The notes under the pieces: generated by a model
Seen by the model: the letters and a program-made list of their open reading frames with translations, nothing else
Told to the model about the DNA's origin: nothing
The model's database searches: none
Translations under genes and position numbers: made by a program
Assembly (NCBI RefSeq): GCF_003600625.1
Contig: NZ_CP032489.1
Span: forward strand, 2,790,001 to 2,854,000
Direction: 5' to 3'
DNA: 64,000 nucleotides
Source of the DNA: Arachidicoccus soli
Lineage (GTDB): Bacteria; Bacteroidota; Bacteroidia; Chitinophagales; Chitinophagaceae
Shown: positions 38,142 to 47,679 of the stretch, piece by piece
Layout of the letters: each line of letters begins with the position of its first letter
Position numbering within the stretch: position 1 is the first letter of the stretch

Positions 38142-38419
38142 ATGACAGATAATTTTAGAGTTTGAAGACCATTTTTTTCATTAAACTTATACGCCGAAAA
38201 GAGTGCCTTGCACCTCCATCGTTGCTTTTTTTGCATTTGAATTTGATTTTTTTAATTTTTATTTTAGCATTTCTATTCAATTCTAGTGGATGTTAATTAA
38301 TAATGTATTTCTAACAATTAAAAAATTAACACTTACATACAATTGTTAGTGCAAATTAACAATCAAATTCTTGTTGAGATGGGGGGCAAAACAATACAAA
38401 AAGGGGGTTTTTTAATATT
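38142..38419. promoter_or_regulatory. SusC leader/promoter, copy 2
   Basis: This is the counterpart of 33143-33433. The 14-mer GTTAGTGCAAATTA lies at 38345-38358, 204 bp upstream of the SusC start. G-runs occur at 38381-38386 and 38403-38407. The gap from here to the GH154 stop (38420-38495) shows nothing else. Confidence 0.65.
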
Positions 38420-38495
38420 CCTTAGCATTTAGGCAAGATTTTATTAACAAATCGGGCCTCGTTTATTATCAATAGAGCTGAATAATTATTTTTGT

Positions 38496-39737
38496 TTAAT
38501 CCATAGAATGATCTCTTCTCGTATTTTGACCACTCCATATTTTCTTAGAGGTCCATTCTACATCCTTTCCTTGCCAAAATGCATTTGAAGCCGGCAAGCC
38601 CAACATCAAAAAAGCTTCGGAACACAAGTACAAACTCCCGGTAGAAATATATTCTTCTCCCATATTGGGTTGATGACCATATACACCTATTTGCAACCAG
38701 CCATTTTTATCAAAAGTTCCTTTTGCGCTTATTTGCTTTTTAATTACTGTGTATAAAGCTGCTCTCACTTGTTGTGGCCGTAACTGCACAGGTAATTTCT
38801 TCAATAAAGCCATTTGCGATAGTAGTTGAAACGCACCAAAACGATAAGTAGAAGATCGGCCGATTACAGTATAAGTACCGATAGGGGAAATCATCATCTC
38901 CTGAATTTCGGCATAACGCTGAGCACGCTTTACAACTAGTTGATATTTTTTTATCAATGCTTCGTCGGCAATATGTTTGGCGCTGTCTACTTCTATAATA
39001 GTCTTTAAAACATCTATCAGCATGGGTTGCATTACATAACTATTGTAGTAATCCCAATGGAAAAATTCTCCATCACCATAAGTACCATCACCTTTATAAT
39101 AGCTCATGCATTTGTCTACGTATGCAATAGTTTCTTGACGATGAAATGAACCTGTAAATTTATACAAGGCAGCCTCCACTGTAGCACTAAACATCACCCA
39201 GTTATTTTGGAAATGACTCTTTCCATTGCATTTTTCAAAGGCCGCAATAATATTGGCTTTTGTTTTCTCATCCAAAGGTTGCCAAAGTTGATTCGGTGCT
39301 CTTAATAAACCTTGCGCTAAAAATGCAGCATCTACAATTGGCTGGCCAATTGAACTGAAATTCATATAATCTGGTCCAGTGGAATCGGTCGCGTTGTATA
39401 AACATTTTCTAACTAAATCAATATATTTCCCCCTGATTTTACCTTCGGTTGAATTGTCTGCACCGAGCTCTAACCAAGGTGCCATACCGGATAACAATCG
39501 GCCAAAAGCTTCCAAATGCGTATAGCGTTCCCTATGCGTGCCGGAAGACGCTACAGGCATTGTTTTTCTCAAATCATTTTTACTGAGCGCTTCTAAAACT
39601 GGGTCTGCAATTTTGCTTACTATTTTCACCAAAAAGGTTCTTTCTTTACTGCCTTGATTAAGATGATTTGTTGTGGTGCGTGAAAAAGAAATACTTGAAA
39701 CAAAAAGAATACAAAGAAATAAGAAAAATTTTTTCAT
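38496..39737 (-). CDS. GH154-type (DUF2264) beta-glucuronidase, exported
   Basis: A 413-aa protein with a signal peptide. The DUF2264 hallmark RYTHLEAFGRLLSGMAPWLELGAD is followed by an alpha/alpha-barrel pattern: WVMFSATVEAALYKF, DGTYGDGEFFHWDYYNSYVMQPML, IGRSSTYRFGAFQLLSQMAL, YISTGSLYLCSEAFL. DUF2264 was reclassified as GH154, which includes enzymes removing beta-glucuronic acid from arabinogalactan-protein glycans. It lies 100 bp downstream of the glucuronidase-type GH2 and may share its transcript. Family assignment is firm by motif; substrate is inferred. Confidence 0.8.
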   Translation of the reverse strand: MKKFFLFLCILFVSSISFSRTTTNHLNQGSKERTFLVKIVSKIADPVLEALSKNDLRKTMPVASSGTHRERYTHLEAFGRLLSGMAPWLELGADNSTEGKIRGKYIDLVRKCLYNATDSTGPDYMNFSSIGQPIVDAAFLAQGLLRAPNQLWQPLDEKTKANIIAAFEKCNGKSHFQNNWVMFSATVEAALYKFTGSFHRQETIAYVDKCMSYYKGDGTYGDGEFFHWDYYNSYVMQPMLIDVLKTIIEVDSAKHIADEALIKKYQLVVKRAQRYAEIQEMMISPIGTYTVIGRSSTYRFGAFQLLSQMALLKKLPVQLRPQQVRAALYTVIKKQISAKGTFDKNGWLQIGVYGHQPNMGEEYISTGSLYLCSEAFLMLGLPASNAFWQGKDVEWTSKKIWSGQNTRRDHSMD

Positions 39738-39837
39738 GAAGTTTAAATTTTATTGATGTCAATTGCAGGATAATCTACAATTGATTCTATTGAATGCGAT
39801 TGTAAAGAAGATCATTAAAAAATAATTTCGTCAATTT

Positions 39838-41709
39838 TTACTTTTCATTTAAGTCTTTCTCCTCTAAACTTTTATAATAGGCTTGTAGGATATAAAATGC
39901 CTCTTTTTTATTTCCTTTATCATCAAATAGTCCTTTCCTATTCCAACCTTCTTGATAAAGAGGATTATTTCTCTTGGGTGATCTAAAATCGGCCAGAACC
40001 CAAGGCGACATGCCCACCCAATTTTCCGGCATACGTTTAAGCATCGCTATTTGTTCTTTATAATACCAAGCTTGATATTCTTCGCTGAAGCGCGTTAGAG
40101 AATCTGCATGAAATCCATATTTTGCACCTGCACCTGTTTCACTAATAAATAAAGGTTTATTATAGATAGTGGACCAATTGGTTGTGCTACATTTATCAGG
40201 GGAACCCCCATACCAACCTAAATATTCATTAAACGCAACGAGATCGACAAATGCACCCAAAGGATCGTCCACCACATTCATTTTTTTACCGGAATTATAA
40301 TTCACTTCCAATGCCGCTGAGACCATTCTCGTATTGTCCATCTGATGTGCCTTATTGATTAATGCGTGCATAAAATTTGTTCTTGTTGGGCTAACAGGCG
40401 TTTCGTTTCCTACTGACCATATAATAACACTCGCACGATTATGATCTCGCGTAATCATTGTCTCTAATTGATTTTCAGCATTTTGATAAACATTCTTATC
40501 GGCAAAATCAATTGTCCAATAAACTGGTATTTCTGACCAAACCAATATTCCTAAAGAATCGGCCAATCTAGTCATCGTTTCATCGTGTGGATAGTGAGCT
40601 AAGCGCACCATATTACAATCCAATTCTTTTGCTTGACTCAATAATTGTTCTGCATCTTTTTCACTATAAGCCCTCCTCTCCTCTTGCGGAATTTCTTCAT
40701 GAATACTAATGCCTCGCATAAATATAGGCTTACCATTCAATAGCACTTGCTTACTATAAGCCTCGACAGTTCTAAAGCCAATTTTATCCACTATTCTATC
40801 ATTCTTAGTAGAAATAATAATCCTATAGAGCTTTGGATGTTCCGGTGACCAAAGTTGAATTTTAGGCAAATTAAAATTTACAGCGACCTTTTTTTGTGAA
40901 GTAGAAAATTCTTTTTTAAAATTCAATTCGGGAATTTCTATGGCTATTTTCTCCTGAGTTTCAGGGGTCCTATTCAGATTTATCCAACCAATTATATCCG
41001 CATTTTTAGAAGCAGGAACAGTCCCCAACTTTCCTTTTTTAAGATGAATAAAATAATCTCTTATAAATAAATTAGGCAGCTCCACAAGACAAACATTACG
41101 TGTAATGCCTCCATAATTCCACCAATCGGTATTGAGCGTAGGCACATCGTCCTTATGACGATTATTATTGACTCTCACTACCAAATAATTATTTTTGGAT
41201 TTGAGCAAGCCTTTAGGGATTTCAAAATTAAAAGGTGTAAAACCACCAACATGCATCCCTAACTTCTTTCCATTAAGGTAAACATCCGCCCGATAATTGA
41301 CTGCTCCAAAATAGAGATATACTTTATCGTTCTTTGATTTTATATGGTAATCAAAAGACTTTTTATACCAGACTGTACCTTCATAATATTGAAATTTGGG
41401 ATATTGATGGTTCCAATCTCCGGGTACCTGTAAAGTATATTTATCCGTATAACCAAACTCTTTCAAATCCGATTTATTCGCCGGAACATCAGATGACCAA
41501 TAGGCCGCTGGCGTGTTTTGAGCTAATTCTTTGTATCGATAGTCATAAAAACCTGTTTCATAAGGATCCATAATATACTGCCAACTGCCATTAAGGCTAA
41601 TCGTTTGGCGACCCGGAATATCTGTAATCAAACTGTCTTGGGCTCGAGAAGCAATAGTGGAGCAAAAGCAAAAAAATAAAATAGATAAACTTCTTTTTAT
41701 GTCAACCAT
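39838..41709 (-). CDS. GH2 beta-glucuronidase-type enzyme
   Basis: A 623-aa protein from MVDIKRSL, chosen because this start puts the signal peptide (FCSTIASRAQ) at the N-terminus; a start at 41736 adds nine residues. GH2 order is jelly roll (LQVPGDWNHQYPKFQYYEGTVWYKK), Ig-like domain and TIM barrel. The acid/base is in IIWSVGNET (about 432) and the nucleophile in FISETGAGA (about 522). The NRK in QEGWNRKGLF (about 591) matches the NxK motif by which beta-glucuronidases recognise the carboxylate. Its upstream DNA shares a 14-bp motif with both SusC leaders, so it likely responds to the same regulator. Confidence 0.8.
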   Translation of the reverse strand: MVDIKRSLSILFFCFCSTIASRAQDSLITDIPGRQTISLNGSWQYIMDPYETGFYDYRYKELAQNTPAAYWSSDVPANKSDLKEFGYTDKYTLQVPGDWNHQYPKFQYYEGTVWYKKSFDYHIKSKNDKVYLYFGAVNYRADVYLNGKKLGMHVGGFTPFNFEIPKGLLKSKNNYLVVRVNNNRHKDDVPTLNTDWWNYGGITRNVCLVELPNLFIRDYFIHLKKGKLGTVPASKNADIIGWINLNRTPETQEKIAIEIPELNFKKEFSTSQKKVAVNFNLPKIQLWSPEHPKLYRIIISTKNDRIVDKIGFRTVEAYSKQVLLNGKPIFMRGISIHEEIPQEERRAYSEKDAEQLLSQAKELDCNMVRLAHYPHDETMTRLADSLGILVWSEIPVYWTIDFADKNVYQNAENQLETMITRDHNRASVIIWSVGNETPVSPTRTNFMHALINKAHQMDNTRMVSAALEVNYNSGKKMNVVDDPLGAFVDLVAFNEYLGWYGGSPDKCSTTNWSTIYNKPLFISETGAGAKYGFHADSLTRFSEEYQAWYYKEQIAMLKRMPENWVGMSPWVLADFRSPKRNNPLYQEGWNRKGLFDDKGNKKEAFYILQAYYKSLEEKDLNEK

Positions 41710-41774
41710 ATTAAAACAAGGGTTTAAAATTATCAATATAAAACTTCACATCTCTTTGAAACCAAGAAACAAAC

Positions 41775-41843
41775 GTTAGTGCAAATTATAGTATATATTC
41801 CTTCTTCATAGGGTACATTTTAGTATTAAAGAGGTACATTTTA
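41775..41843. promoter_or_regulatory. Candidate regulator-binding region upstream of the GH2 glucuronidase
   Basis: GTTAGTGCAAATTA (41775-41788) is identical to the motif in both SusC leaders. GGTACATTTTA occurs twice as an exact 11-mer at 41812-41822 and 41833-41843, with start points exactly 21 bp apart, two helical turns. Direct repeats with such spacing suit the dimeric AraC-type domain of the hybrid regulator encoded next door. Confidence 0.6.
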
Positions 41844-41962
41844 TTATAATTCATCCTAAATTGCAAGTTTATACAATCCTTTTATTTTATTAAAAATTGC
41901 TGATTTATAAAACCAGTAATAAGAAAAAACCCTTCTAAAACCTCAAAATCAATTTTACACAA

Positions 41963-44900
41963 CTATAAAGAATAAGAATCTTGAAAGGGTTTTCTGTATT
42001 TTTTAATATAATTTGATGGTGTCATTCCAAAAGTCTTTTGAAATTGCGTACGAAAATATTTCACATCTCCAAATCCAACAATCAATGCTGTTTCACTTAC
42101 ATTATGATTAGAATTTATAAATAATTCAGCTGCTTTTCTTAAACGTACAAACCTCACGAAACCGCTTGCAGAATATCCTGATATGTAGTGTATTTTCTTA
42201 TATAGCTTTGAATGACTCATACACATTTCATCCGCTAATATTTTTATATCAAACTCCGTATTATCGATATTCTCTTCTACTATTTCAATACACTTATCTA
42301 AGAAGATTTTATCTTCCGGTGAGATGTTTTGGTTATTTTCTTGTAAGGTTATTTCATTGTAAAAATATTTTTGCAAATTATTCTTCGTGTTCAACAGGTT
42401 ATTAACACGTGCAATTAAAAACTCTTTTTCAAATGGTTTGGTAATATAGTCATCAGCGCCGGATTCCACGCATCTTAATTTTATTTCAGCAGAAACCTCT
42501 GCAGTAAGAATGACCACTGGAATGTGATTCAAATTTTTATCACTTTTAATTTGCTGGCACAATTCATCTCCATATATCTTAGGCATTATCAGGTCTAAAA
42601 TTACTAAGTCGGGATGTTTCTTTATTATTAACTCAAGTGCTGTTTTACCATTGTCACACTGAATTACGTTGTATTCCTTGTTAAATAGACTCAATACATA
42701 ATTTCTAATTTCAGCATTATCATCAGCGATTAAAATTGTTTTCTTATCTGAAATTAGTTTTTCAGAAAAATTCTCCGGTGACGCAATATGAATCGGAGAT
42801 CCTTCTTCAAAATTCGTATCTTCTTGATCAATTATCTCCTCCACCAAACCTTTTTCATGATATTCACTTTCAGCTATTTCGATCCCTTTAAAATGATTTT
42901 TACCTTTTAAAAGCTCAATTATAAATGTTGTCCCCTTTTCTTTTCGGCTTTTATAATTGATAGCACCATGATGCGTTTCAATAAAGTTCTTAACCAAATA
43001 CAAACCGATACCAAAACCTGTTTTGGTCCTGCTTTCTAAAGAGTGAATCTGATAATATTTTTGAAAAATTTTCTCACCGATTTCTTCAGAGATTCCCTGC
43101 CCTGAATCAGAAATAGTTATAAACACTTTTTCATCATCTTCCTTTATTTCCAAAATTATTTCACCATATTCAGGTGTATATTTCATAGCATTAGAAATCA
43201 GATTAAATAAGGCAATCTCCAGTTTCTCAAAATCTCCATAAATCTCTAACTTTTCATTTTCACACAAATACGTGTAAGTAATTCTCTTGGTCTTTGCTTG
43301 ATAAATAAAACTGTCAAAAACATCCTTCCCTATCTCATATAGATTTAACCTACTAATTTTCAGTTCATATTCTTCGACATCTACTTTTCTGAATAACAAT
43401 AACTGCCCCACCAGGCTTAACATCCGACGAGAATTCTTATAAGCTATTTGTATCTCTACCGGTTTTTCAGTACCGTCATCTGATTTCATCAATTCTTTGA
43501 TCGGATTAACGATTAGAGTCAGCATTGTTCTGAACTCATGAGAAATATTTGTAAAAAAAGAGATCTTTCGCTCATTCATTTCCTTTTCTGCATCAGCGTT
43601 CATTTTAGTAATTCTCATTTCATAGGTCAATCTGATTTGATTTTGCCTATATCTCAGATATAGATAAACCGCCATTCCAAAAGCAATAAGATACAAACAA
43701 TACGCCCACCAAGAGCGATACCAAGGCGGCAAAACTGTAATATCAATCACCCTTACTCTTCCCTTTGTTCCGTCTGGATAAATTGTATTGATAAGTAGTT
43801 TATAATGCCCTTCATATAGATGAGAATAAGTTGCACTACGGACCGTTCCAACCTTGTTCCACGCTTTATCCCACCCCTTTAGTATATACTCATAGGAAAT
43901 ATCTTCAGTACCTGCATATTCCAACCCTGTATAGTTAAAAGAAATGTTTGCCCGGTTAAAAGGTATCCTAATGGATTGGAAATTAACAGGTGTATAATCT
44001 TGCGATAAATAATCCGTATTCTGTATAGGTACATTATTTATTTTGAAATCGGTTATTATCAAGGGAACCTTTTTATAAGCCTTTTTTATTTCATTGGGAT
44101 AGAACATATTAAATCCGTTGATCCCTCCAAAGAGAAATGCTCCATTACTTAATTTAAGAGCGGCATTATAGCTAAACTGATTACTCTGCAATCCATCATT
44201 TGTATTAAAATTTATACAGCTTTTTGTTTGCGGATCAAACTCCGTCAAACCATTATAAGTACTGCACCACAGATTTCCAAGACGATCCTTTAAAATATTT
44301 AATATTGAGTTACTTGGTAATCCATTTTTTTCAGTAAAGTGTGTAAATGATTTATCTTTTTCATTAAATAATTGAAGCCCTCCTCCTTCTGTTCCCAACC
44401 ATATATTTTGTTGATTATCCTGAATAATAGCTCTTACTGGGAAGCCAACATTAAAGTATATATGGTTTCGATGAAGGGTATCAATCTTAATCAATTGATC
44501 GTAATCTCCACCCCATAAACGGCCTTTTGTATCTTCAAAAAGAGTATGAATATTTATAAGTGAATTATCAAACAGTTCAAACTTATTTTCATTTTCATTA
44601 AATCGAAATAAAGCATTGCCCAATGTGCTTCCAAGCCAAATATGATGCTTAGAATCTTGAAAAAGTTTCCAAAAATTGACATCATACTTTTTTCTAATGG
44701 GATTAAAACATCTATAATGGATAAAACTTTTGGTATCCGGATTAAATAGATCGACGCCTCCGTTAAAAGTGGCAATCCAAATTCTATTTTTATAGTCGCA
44801 TAAAACACTCACTACATAATTTCCTGCTGGCGAATTAGGGTTACTATTATTGTGCACATAATTTCTATATTCGCTTGTACTTGGATCCCAATAACTCAAA

Positions 44901-46021
44901 CCACCTCCGTCGGTCCCAATCCAGATATTATTCTTTTGATCCTCACAAAAAGATAATACAAAATTGCTAATCAAGGAATTCTTATTATACGGATCATTTT
45001 GAATTAATTTGAACAGCTTTGGTTTTGGGTTCAAAATACTAACCCCACCTCTTAAAGTAGCAATCCATTTCTTGCTGGAAGCATCTTCATATATTGCATA
45101 GACAGCATTACTTTTTAAAGAATTTCCTTCAAGACCTTCTTTTATGAAAGAAACATTTTCTGTTTTAAGAATAATTTTTGCTACTCCATTACCATCAGTA
45201 GAAATCCATAAAATCCCCTCTTTATCCAAAAGCAAATTGGTAATACTACTTTCTTGGAATGCAACATTGAAAACATTTGTTACCCCAGTCTTTAAATCAT
45301 AAATATATAACCCCCTCTCAGTGCCAACCAAAAGTGCATTCTTTTCTTTCCAAAAAAGCAATTTTGTCGCATCATTTAAAGTAGTATTAATCACAGAAAA
45401 CTTATGGGTATATTTATTAAAAAGACAAAGACCCACATCTTTTATAAAAACAAAAATTTCATTCTGTTTATAAAGACATAAAGCTGATGCATTAAAATTT
45501 GGGGTATTCTGATAAGCAATTTGATAAAAACAATCATTACCCTTTCCCTTTTCTAATAAACCGCTATTTTCTGTGGCAACAAATGTATTACCCAAACTGT
45601 CGCTTATGATATCTCTAACCCTGGCGTCAATTATTTCGATATTTGTTTTACCCCAAGGTGTATAATAAGAGGGAGAAAATTTTAATTTTTTATAATCAAA
45701 TAATGAAACACCTTTTAGAGTCCCCACCCAAATAGAATTGGCGTTATTTTGATTAAGTGCAACAACATGATTATTGATTAATGATGTCGTATCCTTCCAA
45801 CGATTCCTAAATATTTTAAAAGAATACCCATCATATCTATTAAGTCCATCGTAGGTTCCCATCCACATAAAGCCATAGCTGTCTTGCATCAGACAGGTGA
45901 CAGAATTATTAGAAAGGCCGTCTTTAAAACTTAAGTTGTTTAGTACAATATTTTTTTGTGCATTTACTTTTATCCCTATAAAATAAATCAATAAAAATAA
46001 TAGATAAGATTTTTTAAGCAT
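41963..46021 (-). CDS. Hybrid two-component system regulator (HTCS)
   Basis: A 1352-aa one-protein signalling system. The start at MLKKSYLL gives a proper signal peptide ending KVNAQ; an upstream ATG at 46057 adds twelve residues. The periplasmic part is a double propeller of Reg_prop repeats (NNSVTCLMQDSYGFMWMGTYDGLNRYDGYSF and many alike) plus a Y_Y_Y domain. A membrane helix lies at about 770-790 (AYCLYLIAFGMAVYLYL). Next come HisKA with the phospho-histidine in FFTNISHEFRT (about 824), HATPase (GFGIGLYLVKNFIE), a receiver (VILDLIMPK, about 1140) and an AraC-type HTH (about 1270-1345). It senses a glycan fragment and activates the polysaccharide locus on the same strand. Confidence 0.95.
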   Translation of the reverse strand: MLKKSYLLFLLIYFIGIKVNAQKNIVLNNLSFKDGLSNNSVTCLMQDSYGFMWMGTYDGLNRYDGYSFKIFRNRWKDTTSLINNHVVALNQNNANSIWVGTLKGVSLFDYKKLKFSPSYYTPWGKTNIEIIDARVRDIISDSLGNTFVATENSGLLEKGKGNDCFYQIAYQNTPNFNASALCLYKQNEIFVFIKDVGLCLFNKYTHKFSVINTTLNDATKLLFWKEKNALLVGTERGLYIYDLKTGVTNVFNVAFQESSITNLLLDKEGILWISTDGNGVAKIILKTENVSFIKEGLEGNSLKSNAVYAIYEDASSKKWIATLRGGVSILNPKPKLFKLIQNDPYNKNSLISNFVLSFCEDQKNNIWIGTDGGGLSYWDPSTSEYRNYVHNNSNPNSPAGNYVVSVLCDYKNRIWIATFNGGVDLFNPDTKSFIHYRCFNPIRKKYDVNFWKLFQDSKHHIWLGSTLGNALFRFNENENKFELFDNSLINIHTLFEDTKGRLWGGDYDQLIKIDTLHRNHIYFNVGFPVRAIIQDNQQNIWLGTEGGGLQLFNEKDKSFTHFTEKNGLPSNSILNILKDRLGNLWCSTYNGLTEFDPQTKSCINFNTNDGLQSNQFSYNAALKLSNGAFLFGGINGFNMFYPNEIKKAYKKVPLIITDFKINNVPIQNTDYLSQDYTPVNFQSIRIPFNRANISFNYTGLEYAGTEDISYEYILKGWDKAWNKVGTVRSATYSHLYEGHYKLLINTIYPDGTKGRVRVIDITVLPPWYRSWWAYCLYLIAFGMAVYLYLRYRQNQIRLTYEMRITKMNADAEKEMNERKISFFTNISHEFRTMLTLIVNPIKELMKSDDGTEKPVEIQIAYKNSRRMLSLVGQLLLFRKVDVEEYELKISRLNLYEIGKDVFDSFIYQAKTKRITYTYLCENEKLEIYGDFEKLEIALFNLISNAMKYTPEYGEIILEIKEDDEKVFITISDSGQGISEEIGEKIFQKYYQIHSLESRTKTGFGIGLYLVKNFIETHHGAINYKSRKEKGTTFIIELLKGKNHFKGIEIAESEYHEKGLVEEIIDQEDTNFEEGSPIHIASPENFSEKLISDKKTILIADDNAEIRNYVLSLFNKEYNVIQCDNGKTALELIIKKHPDLVILDLIMPKIYGDELCQQIKSDKNLNHIPVVILTAEVSAEIKLRCVESGADDYITKPFEKEFLIARVNNLLNTKNNLQKYFYNEITLQENNQNISPEDKIFLDKCIEIVEENIDNTEFDIKILADEMCMSHSKLYKKIHYISGYSASGFVRFVRLRKAAELFINSNHNVSETALIVGFGDVKYFRTQFQKTFGMTPSNYIKKYRKPFQDSYSL

Positions 46022-46240
46022 TTTAGCTTTCGCTTTTACAATCAAATAAAAGTACAAAATACAAAAATTTTATTTACCAACTTCAGGTATTTACATCTAT
46101 GGAAATAATTTCACTTGCATTTCTATATTCCAATTAAATAGCTCTCCGGCACGGTCACACCCTAATTTGCCACACTCAGCTCATTTTATCACCTTAAATA
46201 GGCTTCTAAATAGTTCCTTTGGATAATAAAGACGCATTCC

Positions 46241-47176
46241 ATGAAAAATAAAAAAATCTTTACAAGAAAGTGGAAGATTTTCTTCCTAGTACTAATAATA
46301 GGATTTATAAGCCTTCAATTTATACAGCCTAGCACACAAAATCCAAAAGTCACAGGAGATCTAGATGCGCCTATAGCCGTAAAGCAAATACTTAAACGCG
46401 CATGTTATGATTGCCATTCAAATGAAACGAAGATTAAATGGTTTGACAAAGTTGCGCCTTTTTCTTGGCTTGTATCCAAAGATATAATAGAGGGCAGAAA
46501 AGCATTAAATTTTTCAACCTGGAAAGATTTACCCCAAAAACAACAAGACGGGAATCTTTATACTGCATTGAACTTTATTATACTAAAGGAAATGCCGCTA
46601 AAGCAATATTTACTTTTGCACAAAGAAGCAATTCTCAACACAGAAGATATAGAGATACTTAAAAAGTATGTCACTAGTCGAACGGCTATTCCTATAGCAA
46701 AACCAGAAGCGCTTACTACAAAGAATGTAATGCCCAAAAGCATTCATACTGTGGCTTCCTCCCTCAATGGAATCCATTATATTCAAGGTTATGATAGATG
46801 GCAGGCGATTAGCAGTACGGATCGTTTTGATAACGGAACGATGCGTGTTATTTATGCGAATGCAATTGCTATTAACGCCATAAAAAAGGAACAAATTAAC
46901 CCTTGGCCCGAGGGAACAATCTTTGCAAAAGTACTCTGGAAAGAAATTATTGACAGTAGCGGTAATGTATCACCCGGCAAATTCATCCATTCGGAATTTA
47001 TGATTAAAGACAGTAAAAAATATGCGACAACAGACGGTTGGGGTTGGGCAAGATGGGTGGGCGACGAATTAAAACCTTACGGAAAAACTTCCGCTTTTGT
47101 AGCAGAATGCATGGATTGCCACCAACCCATGAAAAAGAATGATTTTGTATTTACTATGCCTATCTCTTTAAATTAA
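46241..47176 (+). CDS. Haem-binding domain and cytochrome P460 fusion protein
   Basis: A 311-aa protein with an N-terminal membrane anchor (FFLVLIIGFISLQF). Domain 1 is the Bacteroidota haem-binding domain with CYDCHSNE (about 55-62) and the trailing WFDKVAPFSWLVSKDIIEGRKALNFSTW. Domain 2 resembles cytochrome P460 (DRFDNGTMRVIYAN, WPEGTIFAKVLWKE) and ends in CMDCH (about 290), the c-type haem motif. P460 proteins are involved in one-electron chemistry on hydroxylamine or NO-like compounds, but the substrate here is unknown. It lies divergent from the hybrid regulator and 8 bp before the lipoprotein gene, probably one operon. Confidence 0.8.
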   Translation: MKNKKIFTRKWKIFFLVLIIGFISLQFIQPSTQNPKVTGDLDAPIAVKQILKRACYDCHSNETKIKWFDKVAPFSWLVSKDIIEGRKALNFSTWKDLPQKQQDGNLYTALNFIILKEMPLKQYLLLHKEAILNTEDIEILKKYVTSRTAIPIAKPEALTTKNVMPKSIHTVASSLNGIHYIQGYDRWQAISSTDRFDNGTMRVIYANAIAINAIKKEQINPWPEGTIFAKVLWKEIIDSSGNVSPGKFIHSEFMIKDSKKYATTDGWGWARWVGDELKPYGKTSAFVAECMDCHQPMKKNDFVFTMPISLN

Positions 47177-47184
47177 ATATTATA

Positions 47185-47679
47185 ATGAAACAGTTTTTTT
47201 TATCTCTTATATTCATGTCTATAATTAACTTTAGTTGTACGAGCAGAAATAACAACCACATGGATTTGTTTAATGAGACTGCAGCCATTTCCTCAGTTGA
47301 TTCTTTCCCTAAAATCATCTTAAAATGGAAAGTCCTTACCTCCTCTATCAATAAGAAAAATGCTACTATGTCTACGTTATATGGAAACGATTGGGCATTT
47401 AACTATAGTAAACAGAACCAAGGGAGTTTTTATCCAGTTGGAGCGAGAATAGCACTTGTCACCTGGTTGCAACAAGCAGACAAACATTGGTTTGGGGCTA
47501 ATATTCCAGGCAAAATAAAGACTATTGAAATAATTGCATTTGAAAATAAAGCAGGGAAAAGAGTCGAAACTTATTTAAAATATGAAGGGCAACCTTTAAT
47601 AGCAAGCAAAACCGATGCTGCTTTTAATATAAAAAGGATTAACTTTATTTTAAATCAAAGAATAGCTTTAAGGGTATAG
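47185..47679 (+). CDS. Small lipoprotein partner of P460, C-terminus altered by an IS
   Basis: A 164-aa protein with a lipoprotein signal (INFSC). The remainder is a single globular domain (KWKVLTSSINKKNATMSTLYGNDWAF, YPVGARIALVTWLQQADKHWFGANIP) of a type I associate with P460 genes, function unknown. An ISL3 element inserted in its last codons. The present end is ALRV, encoded by the element. Joining the two flanks at the 8-bp duplication gives ALIPQ and a stop at 48965-48967, so only the last few residues changed. The protein is likely still functional. Downstream genes are now separated from it by the element. Confidence 0.7.
   Translation: MKQFFLSLIFMSIINFSCTSRNNNHMDLFNETAAISSVDSFPKIILKWKVLTSSINKKNATMSTLYGNDWAFNYSKQNQGSFYPVGARIALVTWLQQADKHWFGANIPGKIKTIEIIAFENKAGKRVETYLKYEGQPLIASKTDAAFNIKRINFILNQRIALRV

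Noticed and set aside
33143-38419. Whole SusC/SusD pair duplication
   Set aside because: Only the leader and general family features are shared; the coding regions and lengths differ too much for a recent tandem duplication.
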